Shown here: positions 1 through 8,175 of the stretch, in pieces
How positions within the stretch are numbered: position 1 is the first letter of the stretch
Layout of the letters: every line of letters begins with the position of its first letter
DNA from: Pseudomonadota bacterium
GTDB taxonomy: Bacteria; Pseudomonadota; Alphaproteobacteria; Acetobacterales; Acetobacteraceae
Length of the DNA: 25,249 nucleotides
Direction: 5' to 3'
Assembly (NCBI GenBank): GCA_021784255.1
Contig: JAJXSZ010000008.1
Span: 1-25,249 of the forward strand
Notes under the pieces: generated by a model
Database searches by the model: none
What the model was told of the DNA's origin: nothing
Seen by the model: only the letters and a program-made list of their open reading frames with translations
Program-made: the position numbers and the translations under genes

Positions 1-2
1 GC

Positions 3-1238
3 CGCCCTTTATTGGCACGTTTCACGACCGATATCCGCCGCTCGGTTCGGCGGGCCGCATCGGGAGCCAGCGACATCGAAATGGCGTTCGATGTTGGTTC
101 GATCGTCGCCGGGGCGGCGAGTGCGCCGGTGCGGGAGATCGAGCTGGAATTGAAGGCAGGCGATGCTGCCGATCTGTTCGCCCTCGGCCTGGCGCTGACC
201 GACGTGGCGCCCGCGCGCCTCGGCGTGATGAGCAAGGCCGAGCGCGGTATGCAGTTGAGCACCGGCATCGGTGCGACGGAGCTGCACGCCGAATCGCTGG
301 TGAGACCAGGCCATTCCGTCGACGACATGATCGGGATGACCATCGGCTCCTGTGTGCGCCACTTCATCGGCAACTGGCCCGCGTTTGAGACCAGCGAGAG
401 CCCCGAGCCTGTGCATCAAATGCGGGTGGCGATGCGTCGTCTGCGCGCGGCGCTGGCGCTTTTCCATCGGGAGTTTCCCTGCGTCGCGTTCGAGGCATTT
501 CGCAGCGAAGCGAAGCGGATCGCCTCGACGATGGGCGAAGCCCGCAACTGGGATGTTTTCGCCGAGCTGGTGCGGACCGGCCCCGGTGCGGTGTTCCCCG
601 ACGAGCCCGGGCTGCCGATCCTGCTCGCGGCCCAGGAGACATGTCGTGTCGCGGGCTATGAAGCGGTGGACGGGCTGCTGAAGTCCGCGGACGCAACCCG
701 TTTCGTCCTTTCGCTGCTGGAATTCGTGGCGAGGCGTGCGTGGCGCAACACCGTCGCCGGACCGGATTTGCCGCGCCTCTCGGCGCCTGCGGCCCGGTTC
801 GCGGCGCTAAGCCTCGATCGGCTGCACCGCAGGGTGCGCAAGCGTGGCAAGCGTATCCTCAAGATGCCGGCGGACGAACGCCACGCGCTCCGCGTGCAGC
901 TGAAGCGTCTGCGCTATGCAACGGATTTCTTCGGCGACCTGTTTCCCGATGCGCCGGCGGTTCGCGCTTATGCGCGGTCGGCGGCAAGACTTCAGGACGT
1001 GCTCGGCGTGTTCAACGACATGGTGATGGTCACCCAGCTGATTCAGCGCCTGCCCCTGGGTGGCGAGCCCGCCGCGCTTCGGGCTGCCGGCATCATGATC
1101 GGGTGGTACAGCCGTGGCGGCCAGGCGGCCCGGGACACGTTGCGCGAAGCCTGGGACAGATTCCGCAAGGCCAAACCGTTCTGGAATGACGCGTTGTCGA
1201 CCGCGACAGCGGCCGGCCGCGAACACACTTCATCGTGA
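3..1238 (+). CDS. CYTH-CHAD domain protein (5' end outside window)
   Basis: The frame is open to the left edge, so the N-terminus is missing. The first 75 or so residues match the end of a CYTH (triphosphate tunnel) domain, including the acidic strand EIELELKAG. The rest is a CHAD domain, an alpha-helical module rich in conserved basic residues. Its two repeat signatures are visible, HQMRVAMRRLRAALALF in the first half and HALRVQLKRLRYATDFF in the second. CYTH-CHAD proteins are known as inorganic triphosphatases, and CHAD domains bind polyphosphate. The active CYTH N-terminal motif (ExExK) would lie outside the window, so activity cannot be judged. The gene ends 17 bases before the convergent PPDK-like fragment. 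The TTG at 12 is not a credible start because homology continues through it. Confidence 0.85.
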   Translation, partial: RPLLARFTTDIRRSVRRAASGASDIEMAFDVGSIVAGAASAPVREIELELKAGDAADLFALGLALTDVAPARLGVMSKAERGMQLSTGIGATELHAESLVRPGHSVDDMIGMTIGSCVRHFIGNWPAFETSESPEPVHQMRVAMRRLRAALALFHREFPCVAFEAFRSEAKRIASTMGEARNWDVFAELVRTGPGAVFPDEPGLPILLAAQETCRVAGYEAVDGLLKSADATRFVLSLLEFVARRAWRNTVAGPDLPRLSAPAARFAALSLDRLHRRVRKRGKRILKMPADERHALRVQLKRLRYATDFFGDLFPDAPAVRAYARSAARLQDVLGVFNDMVMVTQLIQRLPLGGEPAALRAAGIMIGWYSRGGQAARDTLREAWDRFRKAKPFWNDALSTATAAGREHTSS

Positions 1239-1255
1239 CTTGAGCCAGATGCGTG

Positions 1256-2205
1256 TCATCGCTTTGCCCGCCAGGACTCGACGATCGCCAGTTCGCGCTC
1301 CGGCCGTTCCGCGACCACCGACAGCCGACCTGCGTAAACCGCGCCGTCGTTGCCGTCGAGCGAGAGGAAATCACCCTCGGAGGATGACCCGCCGCCGATC
1401 CGGCACAGGCGCCGCGCAAGATCGCTAGACAGGTCGGGGCTGGCCACCAGGCAAACCTTGCCGAGCTGGCGCGCCATCGCCGCTGCCTGTGCCGTGCGGC
1501 CGCCCGCCGCGTTCAGGATACCTGCCGCCACGGCCAGGCCGGCAATGTCGGCGGTGGTGGTCTCGCGCCGCACCAGGTCAACAGCGATCCGCAGCGCGGC
1601 CCAGGGCGTCCGCGTCACCCGCCTTGTCTGCAACAGCCACAAGGAGCCGCTCTGCAACGTGAACCAGAAGTCCTGGACATCGCCGAACAACCGCTCCAGC
1701 GTACGCCACATTCTTTCCCGTTCGACCAACACACCCGGCAAGCGCCGCCGCAACGGCGCACCGTCGGGCAGAACCTGCCGTCCGGCCACGACATCTTCAC
1801 CCTGGCCGTTGAAGACGACATCGAAATAGATCTCGCGCGCGCCGGTCGCGGGGGACGCCGACGCCGACGCCGGAGACCCCTCCAGCATGGCCTTTGTCGC
1901 ACGGCGCAGGCTGCGATGATCGAGCTCCGCCGCCGCGTCCACCTGCGCCTCCGCTGCCGCATGCGCCATGATCTCGTCGAACGGGCCAGGGGGCAGTCCC
2001 AACACGACCTCGGCGGAGCCCTGAACGAACCGCCGATAGCTATCCCAGGTCAGCCGCGGCTTGCCCGTCAGCAGAACCAAGCCTTCCACGCGGTCGGCGT
2101 TGAGCCCGACAGCGCGCACGGTCTCGAGCATCCCCGGCATGGAGATGGCGGCCCCCGAGCGCACCCACACCAGAAGCGGCCGCCGCGGGGCGCCAGAACC
2201 AAGGC
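1256..2205 (-). pseudogene. Pyruvate phosphate dikinase-like fragment, catalytic His lost
   Basis: The reading frame carries PPDK landmarks in the right order: PLLVWVRSGAAISMPGM (nucleotide-binding domain), NGQGEDVVAG, VQDFWFTLQSGSLWLLQTR, then the swivelling phosphohistidine domain GGRTAQAAAMARQLGKVC. In active PPDK this last motif reads GGxTSHAA and the His carries the phosphoryl group; here it is Gln (residue 228 counted from the GTG at 2170, codon CAG at 1487-1489). The N-terminal ATP-grasp part containing the GGKGANL motif is absent, and so is the C-terminal PEP/pyruvate TIM barrel. The homologous frame runs upstream of the GTG at 2170 to about 2205, after which the coding signal moves to another frame. 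It is most likely a decayed gene. A retained non-catalytic binding protein is the alternative. Confidence 0.7.
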
Positions 2206-2526
2206 CGGACGCCGCTCCAACCCGGCACTCCCGGCAGCGAGCGCCGCCGTCGGCGCGACATCGTCCGCGGCGTCGTCGGCCACTTCGAGCACCCGCAGCA
2301 GAACCTCGCGGTCGGGGCGCCGGTGCACCACCTCGCGGGCCGCCACCACGAGCAGGTCGGCGTCATACTCAAGACGCCGCGTGCGGAGAGCCCGCCTGGT
2401 GTCTTCCAACCACGAGATGGAACGGCTCGCCGCCGGCCAGTGTCGCGTCGATCGAGGTCAAGGCCCGGCACCGATGTCACCGGACTGTCAGGCGCCTCCG
2501 CAAGCGCCGAAGGTGCCTCTTGGCCG
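2205..2526 (-). pseudogene. Frameshifted helical fragment, perhaps PhoU/DUF47-like
   Basis: Coding-like sequence passes through two frames here. One frame reads ALTSIDATLAGGEPFHLVV and ends near 2412. The next reads EDTRRALRTRRLEYDADLL, continues into a segment with VLEVADDAADDVAP, and fades near 2205, where a third frame carries the PPDK-like fragment. A single extra G in the run at about 2412 would explain the first switch. The pattern of an EADxL-like helix followed by an LEAADDAAD-like helix resembles DUF47/PhoU-type phosphate-regulatory proteins, but the match is weak. It starts directly after the RMD1-like stop codon, so it was probably the third gene of the hss operon before it decayed. 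Indels could also be assembly errors. Confidence 0.4.
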
Positions 2527-3648
2527 TCAATGGCCGATCAGCGCGATCAGGATCTCCATCGCGATCAGCCCCACGATCACCACCTCGATCAGCGCGGCCC
2601 GCGCGGCTGACGCCTCCTGATACAACGCGGTGTAGCTCTCGCGGATGATCGCCAGTTTCCGATCCACCGCGGCGCCGACGGTACGGACCCGGAACAGTTC
2701 CAGCGCGGCCGCATAGACGCGCGCGAGATAGACATCCCCGGTTACCTGCAGCGCGTTGTCCACGCGCTCGGTGAGCTCCGTCACTTCCGCGACCTGCGCG
2801 GTCAGCTGTCTTGCCAGCCGCGCATAGCGGCGCGACGAAAACAAGGAAACCGTGCGTTGCGTCCGCTCGATCGCGTCATACATGCGCGGCAATTCGGCAT
2901 CCAGCAGCTCGTCGTAATAGCGCATTTCCAGAAGCTGCGCGTTGGCGACCTCGATAGCGTCCTCCACGTCGGAATCACCACGCGGTTCGTAGATGAAGGC
3001 ACGGTCCCAGGCGAGCGCGACCAGATCGTCCGTGTAATAGGAAAACCGCGCGCGCAAGAGGTCCTGGCGTGCGGCACCAGACAATGGACGCTTCTCGCCG
3101 GACAGCAGGGGCACCAGATCGGCCTGAAGCTGCAACGTTTCGGCCGACAAAGCGGTGTCGAACGATTCCACGGCACCGATAAGGTAGTCTTCCTCGACCA
3201 TCGTCGCGGCTGGCCGGACAAGCGCGCCGGCAAAGACGGCGCACACGGGTTTCAACAGGCCCGACCACAACCCAGCGCCCGACTCCGCGCCTACTTCGTG
3301 ATCCACGGTGTTCATCAGCCGCACGAAATCCGTCCAGCCGAGATCGCGCGCTGGCACCCGAAGCGCCAGCGTCAGAACGCCGAAATCATAGAGCCGGCAG
3401 ATGACATCGGCACTGACCGACACGCCGTCGAGCAGCAGCTTCGCCGGCTCCAGCACCAGCTCTACCGGCGCCACACCAAACGCGACGGCCTTGGCCGGCG
3501 TGGCGCTGAGCCGCGCGCGCGTGGTGACGGCGCGCATGCGTTCCGCCCAGAGCTTTTCCGCCTTCGGCAGATCGATGGCGTAAGCGACATCGAACAGGCG
3601 GTACGCCGTGACCGTACCCGAAACCACCCGCAGCTCGCCTGCGTCCAT
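2527..3648 (-). CDS. RMD1/DUF155-like protein with C-terminal membrane helix
   Basis: This 373-residue protein begins MDAGELRVVSG and has a mixed alpha/beta N-terminal half. A long helical half follows, with a likely coiled coil in the segment containing ELTERVDNALQVTGDVYLAR. It ends in a single hydrophobic helix, IEVVIVGLIAMEILIALIG. That layout (soluble domain, helical stalk, LE-x-I-I-x-L-I-x-x-E-I type tail helix) is typical of the RMD1/YagE (DUF155) family, whose bacterial role is not established. It begins 9 bases after the homospermidine synthase stop and has a good AGGCAGGA ribosome-binding site, so the two are probably co-transcribed. The family call rests mainly on the C-terminal third. 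Confidence 0.6.
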   Translation of the reverse strand: MDAGELRVVSGTVTAYRLFDVAYAIDLPKAEKLWAERMRAVTTRARLSATPAKAVAFGVAPVELVLEPAKLLLDGVSVSADVICRLYDFGVLTLALRVPARDLGWTDFVRLMNTVDHEVGAESGAGLWSGLLKPVCAVFAGALVRPAATMVEEDYLIGAVESFDTALSAETLQLQADLVPLLSGEKRPLSGAARQDLLRARFSYYTDDLVALAWDRAFIYEPRGDSDVEDAIEVANAQLLEMRYYDELLDAELPRMYDAIERTQRTVSLFSSRRYARLARQLTAQVAEVTELTERVDNALQVTGDVYLARVYAAALELFRVRTVGAAVDRKLAIIRESYTALYQEASAARAALIEVVIVGLIAMEILIALIGH

Positions 3649-3657
3649 CGTCCTGCC

Positions 3658-5061
3658 TCAGGTCACCCGGAAATTCCGGAACTGCCAGGGATCGGTGCTG
3701 TCCACGTCCTCGGGAAACAGCGCGCCCCGATGCAGCAACGGCGTCCAGTCCGAATAGGCACCCACCAGCTCGCCGAGATAGGGGCGGGCAAGGTCGAGCA
3801 CCCGCGCTCCGTCGAGCTGTTCGGCTTCCAGGATGCCGGCGCGTGGGTTCTCGATCGCCCACACCATGCCGGCGAGCACCGCCGCGGCGACCTGCAGGCT
3901 GGTAGCGTTGTTGTAGGGCGCCAGCCTGCGGGCTTCCTCGATGGAAAGGCGCGAACCGTACCAATAGGCGCCGCGCGCGTGGCCCATCAGGAGCACGCCG
4001 AGTTCGTCCACGCCGCTCACGATCTCGTCCATCATCAGCCGCTTTTCCGCCTGAAGTTCCCAGTTCTTGCCAGCGAACTCGTGCAGGGACAGCACTGCGT
4101 CATCGCAGGGATGATAGGCGTAGTGCACGGTCGGCCGGTAGCGCACCTGCCCGGCCTCGCGCAGCGTGAGGTAGTCGGCGACGGAAATCGATTCGTTGTG
4201 GGTGACGAGAAAGCCGTGGAACGGTCCCGCCAGTGGCGTCCAGGTGCGCACGCGCGTGCTGGCGCCGGGACGCATCAGATAGATCGCGGACCCGCCGCCG
4301 AACTCGTGCTGCCGCCCATCTTCGGGGAAGCTGCGTTCATGCGTGCCCCAGCCGAGTTCGGCTGGCTGGCAGCCTTCTCCGGTGAAGCCGTCGACCGACC
4401 AGGTGTTCACGAACTCTCCCGGCCGCTTTGCCTCGTGCGCCGATTGCGTGTCGCGCTCGGCGATATGGATCGCCTTGACGCCGAGACGCTGCGACAGTGC
4501 CGCCCATTCGGCCTGCGAGCGTGGCGTGCCGTGCGCGGCCCCGGTGTCGCGCGCGATGTTCAGCAGCGCCTGCTTGACGAAATGCGACACCAAGCCGGGA
4601 TTGGCACCATGCGTCAGCAACGCGGTCGGCGTGCCCGGCCCCCTCGCCAGCGCCAGCACGCTCTCGCGCAACGCATAGTTGGACCGTTGCGACGGCGTCA
4701 GCGACGGATCCGTGTAGCCGCCGGCCCAGGGCTCGATGCAGGTGTCGAGATACAGCGCGCCGACTGCCTGGCACAGCGCGATCAGCGCCACCGACGAAAC
4801 ATCCACCGCAACGTTCAGCAGGAAATCGCCAGCGAACAGCAGCGGGCGCAGCACGGTCTCGTAATTATCGCGCGTGAGCGGTGCCACCGTGCTCCGCACG
4901 CCGCAGGCCGCCGCTTGCTCCATGCCACGGGAATCGGCGGTGAGGATGTGGATGCGCTCGCGCGGCATGTCGATGTGGCGCAGGATCAGGGGCAGCACGC
5001 CCTGGCCGATACTGCCGCAACCCAGCATCAGCAATCGGCCGGCGAACGAAACGTGCTTCAT
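3658..5061 (-). CDS. hss: Homospermidine synthase
   Basis: The protein has 467 residues, the usual size for bacterial homospermidine synthase, a cytosolic NAD-dependent enzyme that makes homospermidine from putrescine (or putrescine and spermidine). The N-terminus carries a Rossmann nucleotide-binding motif, LLMLGCGSIGQGVLP. Downstream blocks typical of the saccharopine-dehydrogenase-like fold follow: LDTCIEPWAGGY, LLTHGANPGLVSHFVKQAL and NTWSVDGFTGEG. The start is fixed by ATG at 5059-5061 with GGGAG seven bases upstream. It is the first gene of a leftward set with the RMD1-like gene. Homospermidine is a common polyamine of alphaproteobacteria, which supports the taxonomic guess. A very long antisense frame covers it and is a GC-driven shadow. 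Confidence 0.9.
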   Translation of the reverse strand: MKHVSFAGRLLMLGCGSIGQGVLPLILRHIDMPRERIHILTADSRGMEQAAACGVRSTVAPLTRDNYETVLRPLLFAGDFLLNVAVDVSSVALIALCQAVGALYLDTCIEPWAGGYTDPSLTPSQRSNYALRESVLALARGPGTPTALLTHGANPGLVSHFVKQALLNIARDTGAAHGTPRSQAEWAALSQRLGVKAIHIAERDTQSAHEAKRPGEFVNTWSVDGFTGEGCQPAELGWGTHERSFPEDGRQHEFGGGSAIYLMRPGASTRVRTWTPLAGPFHGFLVTHNESISVADYLTLREAGQVRYRPTVHYAYHPCDDAVLSLHEFAGKNWELQAEKRLMMDEIVSGVDELGVLLMGHARGAYWYGSRLSIEEARRLAPYNNATSLQVAAAVLAGMVWAIENPRAGILEAEQLDGARVLDLARPYLGELVGAYSDWTPLLHRGALFPEDVDSTDPWQFRNFRVT

Positions 5062-5195
5062 AGGCAGACTCCCTGTCCCCGGTCAGGCGGCGATGTCGCG
5101 GCGTGTCGGCTCATCGACCTGCCACCAAGTTGTCAGTCAGTGGCTGGCGAAGCCTCGGCGGGTTGTATGCCGTGTCGCGCGGTGGGGGCAACGGG

Positions 5196-5345
5196 CGACC
5201 GGCGGCGGTGGTCGGGGGCGACACGCCAGCGACGAAGACGTTCAAGCCCTGCCCGATCGGCTTCCTTCGCCTCGATACCGCCCAGCTGCAGACCGCCGAA
5301 GGCAGGCTCACCCTCTTCGTCGCCCTAATCGCCGCCGCCCCCTAG
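5196..5345 (+). pseudogene. IS481-family transposase fragment
   Basis: The frame ending at the TAG at 5343-5345 contains FKPCPIGFLRLDTAQ followed by LQTAEGRLTLFVAL. This matches the first DDE strand region of IS481-type transposases, typically YPIGYFHIDIAEVQTAEGKLYLFVAIDRTSKFA, with the catalytic Asp in the HIDIAE position retained as LDTAQ. Homology stops just before the usual IDRTSK, and neither the helix-turn-helix N-terminus nor the remaining DDE residues are present. It is a remnant of about 50 codons in the gap between hss and the terminase gene. No terminal inverted repeat was found. Confidence 0.6.
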
Positions 5346-5440
5346 CCGCGACGCTGCCGCCGGTCAGCGGGATCGCGTGCGGCTCACCGAGGAAATTGCG
5401 CTCGCCGACTCGAGCCCCATCGTTGGGCCACCAGCACCTC

Positions 5441-5540
5441 GCACCCGCACGCCCCGACCGCTTGTGCGACGCGATGGGCACCCGCCTGCGCAACGGTCCG
5501 GCCGGCCTGCACCGTGCTTACATCCGCATGTTCATGGGCG
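5441..5540 (+). pseudogene. Serine recombinase C-terminal scrap
   Basis: The frame reads APARPDRLCDAMGTRLRN and then GPAGLHRAYIRMFMGG. Large serine recombinases and resolvase-type proteins often end with a helix such as FARALRERLRDG followed by RRAYLRLFVDRVEV, and the pattern fits. The frame runs without a stop into the terminase gene, which may be chance. A clearer copy of the same recombinase segment (NLRRTYVRMFVNRV) lies at the right edge of the window. The piece is short, so the call is tentative. Confidence 0.4.
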
Positions 5541-5548
5541 GGCACGCG

Positions 5549-6919
5549 ATGAGCCGCCACGCTCCCGCCGACCAAGTGGTCCGGATATCGCTGGGCCGGC
5601 TGCACGAGGGACAGGTCAGGGCCTACGCCGCTCTCCGGGAGAGCCGGTTCAAGGCGCTGCGCTGCGGCCGGCGCTTCGGCAAGTCCGAGCTCGCCAAATC
5701 CTGGATCATGCAGGGCCTGGTGCAGGGCGAGGCCTGCGCCTGGATTGCGCCGCAGCACATGACCTCCGCCGAGGTCTTCCACGATCTCCGAGATCGCCTG
5801 GGGCCGCTGCTGCAAGCTCACTCCCGCGCCGACAGCGTGATGCGCCTGGCCACCTGCGAAAGGCTCGACCTCTGGTCCCTCGAAAACCCCATCGCCGGCA
5901 GCGGCCGCGGCTACGCCCGCGTGGTGATCGACGAGGCGGCCTACACAAAGCGCGGGGACAGCCACAGCATCGGCTCGATGCAGAGCCTCTGGGAGACCGC
6001 CATCAAGTCAACCCTCTACGACCAGGGCGGCCAGGCGCTCGTCCGCTCCAACGCCGCGGACCAGGACCCCGGCAACTTCTTCTACGCCATCTGCACGGAT
6101 CCCCGGCACGGCTTCCAGGAGTTCCACGCCACCACCAAGGACAACCCCTGTCTGCCGAAGCGCGAGCCCGGGGAGACCAAGGAGGCCTGGCACCAGCGCC
6201 GTCAGGCCAATCTGCAGGCGCTGAAGGACAACAACGATCCCCTCGTCCACGCCCACGAATACCTCGCGGAGTTCGTCGACTGGTCCGGCCAGGCCTTCTT
6301 CAGCTGTGACAAGCTGCTGGAGGACGGTCAGCCGATACCCGTCCCAGCACCCTGCGACACGGTGTTCGCGGTGATCGACACGGCGTCGACGACCGGCACT
6401 GACAACGATGCCACGGCCGTCACGTTCTTCTCCATCAACAGGCTCTCCCCGACCCGGCCGCTCTGCATCCTGGACTGGGACATCGTGCAGATCGAGGGCG
6501 CCCTGCTGGAAGCCTGGCTGCTCCGTGTTTTCACCCGGCTCGACGAACTGGCCCGCCAATGCCGAGCCCGGTACGGCTCGATCGGTGCGTGCATCGAGGA
6601 CAAGAACTCAGGGGCAATCCTCCTGCAGCAAGCCCTCCGGCGCCGACTGCCAGCCCGCAAGATCGAATCCCGCCTCACCGCCTTGGGCAAGGACGAGCGT
6701 GCGCTCTCCGTCTCCGGCTACATCCACCAGGGCCTGGTGAAATACACCGAGCCCGCCTTCAACAAGATCGCCGACTACAAACGCACCTCACGCAACCACC
6801 TGCTCGACCATGTCGAGAGGTTCCGCATCGGCGACAAGCGCTCCCACCGCGAAGACGACCTGCTCGATACCTTCTGCAATGGCATCGCTATGGCGCTGGG
6901 GAATAGCGAGGGGTTCTGA
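5549..6919 (+). CDS. Phage terminase large subunit (orphan)
   Basis: From the ATG at 5549 the protein has 456 residues, the normal size for a large terminase, the ATP-driven motor and nuclease that packages phage DNA into proheads. Walker A is CGRRFGKSELAKS (Lys about residue 45), Walker B is RVVIDEAAY (about 128-129), and the RNase H-like nuclease acids are in FAVIDTAST (about 277), CIEDKNSG (about 349) and REDDLLDTF (about 436). All core motifs look intact. Alternative ATGs at 5528 and 5534 overlap the recombinase scrap. No small terminase, portal, protease or capsid gene is adjacent, so it is either a prophage relic or a captured gene. It converges with the M24 gene across a 128-base gap in which nothing was recognised. 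Confidence 0.85.
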   Translation: MSRHAPADQVVRISLGRLHEGQVRAYAALRESRFKALRCGRRFGKSELAKSWIMQGLVQGEACAWIAPQHMTSAEVFHDLRDRLGPLLQAHSRADSVMRLATCERLDLWSLENPIAGSGRGYARVVIDEAAYTKRGDSHSIGSMQSLWETAIKSTLYDQGGQALVRSNAADQDPGNFFYAICTDPRHGFQEFHATTKDNPCLPKREPGETKEAWHQRRQANLQALKDNNDPLVHAHEYLAEFVDWSGQAFFSCDKLLEDGQPIPVPAPCDTVFAVIDTASTTGTDNDATAVTFFSINRLSPTRPLCILDWDIVQIEGALLEAWLLRVFTRLDELARQCRARYGSIGACIEDKNSGAILLQQALRRRLPARKIESRLTALGKDERALSVSGYIHQGLVKYTEPAFNKIADYKRTSRNHLLDHVERFRIGDKRSHREDDLLDTFCNGIAMALGNSEGF

Positions 6920-7047
6920 GCGGCATTCCGCGCCAAGAGATCTTTGCAACGCCTTTTTACCTTCTCCTCATTCGCTACAATTAGCGTCATTGCCATGGTC
7001 GCATTCTTGCTATTGTGCATCCCATGAATTACCGGTCACGGGATCGT

Positions 7048-8175
7048 TTACGTTTCGAAAACCCTGCGCTCGATCCTCGTCAGCCGCTCCGCGCCGCCCT
7101 GCCTCACCAGCATTGTCTCGCTGAAGGCGAGGCCGCGAGCCGATGTGTACATATGGAAGATCATGCCCTCCTCGAGCACCCAGTCCGCGCCTGGACGAAA
7201 GACGCGCGTGAAGTCACTCGAGCGCAGTGGTTGTTGCGAGTAGTACCCGAGCGTGTAGCCCGTGATGTTGTCGTAGTGCTCTCGTAGGCCCGCGTGGAGC
7301 ACTCCGGCGCGCAGAATGGCATCAACCTCGGCGGCGCGCGCGCCAGGGCGCATCATGGCGAACTGCGCGTCCTGCAGGCCGAGCAAAGTCGCGGCGTCGT
7401 CACGCTGCGCCGCCGAAGCGCCGCCGATCGCGATCGGGCGCATCAGGCGCGCGCTGTAGCCATGGAAACGCGGCACGAGCTCAAGGTGCAGGATGTCACC
7501 GTTCCCGAGCGGCGTGTCGTGCAGATGACCGTGCAGGAAACCCCAGCCGCGCCCTACTGTGATCGGGCCGACGTGGCCAGGCGTGCCGCCCAGTTCGATG
7601 AAGCGGCGCGCGGCATAGGCGCTCCATTCCCGCTCCGTGCTGCCAGCGTGGGCGCACGCGGCGATCTCGCCCATGACGGTGTCCGCAATCGCGGCGGCGC
7701 GGCGGGCGAGGGTGATCTCGGCAGGTGATTTGCGCAGCCGTAGTTCCCAGGGCAGGCCGGGGAGGGCAACGAAGCGCGCGCCGGGCAGGGCGGCACACAG
7801 CCGTTGGTAGACATCCACACTCATCGCGTGGCTGCCGGAATCGAATCCAATCGCTGCTTCGGCCAGCCCCATGCGGCTCATGCCGCGCGCCACCGCGCCG
7901 ACGCCATCCTCGGTGTCGGCATAGGCCAGGTTCCCCTTGAACCAGCACGCTTCCTCGAATGGCGCGACGTCCAGGGAACGCAGCACCATCAGCGGCTCGC
8001 CCGAGAGCGGAACGATGCAGGCGCGGTAGAAGCTGACGGAACGCTCGTGGCCAGTGTAGTAGGCGAGGATCTCCGCGTCGTCGATCAGCATCGCGGCCAC
8101 GCCGGCCTTGTGCATCGCGGCTCTCAGGTGAGCGAGGCGTTCTTCGTATTCCTCTCGCTTGAAATCCCCGCTCAT
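7048..8175 (-). CDS. M24 (creatinase/aminopeptidase P fold) protein with altered metal site
   Basis: This 375-residue protein has an N-terminal creatinase-type domain (EERLAHLRAAM to about residue 140) and a C-terminal pita-bread domain. Against aminopeptidase P, the five metal ligands align as Asp to Glu232 (GDILHLEL), Asp to Arg243 (YSARLMR), His to Tyr307 (GYTLGYY), Glu to Tyr343 (FHMYTS) and Glu retained as Glu353 (FSETML). Four of five positions are changed, as in metal-free members such as creatinase. The fold is known to cleave C-N bonds in peptides, creatine or ectoine; the substrate here is unknown. The His-rich segment FLHGHLHD (about 213-220) could hold catalytic residues. It is the last gene of the leftward operon, with an ATGA overlap with the M20 gene upstream. 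Confidence 0.8.
   Translation of the reverse strand: MSGDFKREEYEERLAHLRAAMHKAGVAAMLIDDAEILAYYTGHERSVSFYRACIVPLSGEPLMVLRSLDVAPFEEACWFKGNLAYADTEDGVGAVARGMSRMGLAEAAIGFDSGSHAMSVDVYQRLCAALPGARFVALPGLPWELRLRKSPAEITLARRAAAIADTVMGEIAACAHAGSTEREWSAYAARRFIELGGTPGHVGPITVGRGWGFLHGHLHDTPLGNGDILHLELVPRFHGYSARLMRPIAIGGASAAQRDDAATLLGLQDAQFAMMRPGARAAEVDAILRAGVLHAGLREHYDNITGYTLGYYSQQPLRSSDFTRVFRPGADWVLEEGMIFHMYTSARGLAFSETMLVRQGGAERLTRIERRVFET

Noticed and set aside
2857..5328. Very long open frame (823 codons) on the plus strand opposite the RMD1-like and hss genes
   Set aside because: It is antisense to two genes with clear motifs and its translation is low-complexity Arg/Gly/His-rich with no family motif; a shadow caused by high GC.
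4874..5548. N-terminal extension of the terminase frame by 225 codons
   Set aside because: It overlaps the start of hss on the other strand and the IS481 and recombinase scraps; terminase homology starts near 5549.
6920..7047. Terminator between the convergent terminase and M24 genes
   Set aside because: Only very short stems (GCGG/CCGC right after the stop, ATCCC/GGGAT further on) were found, too weak to call.
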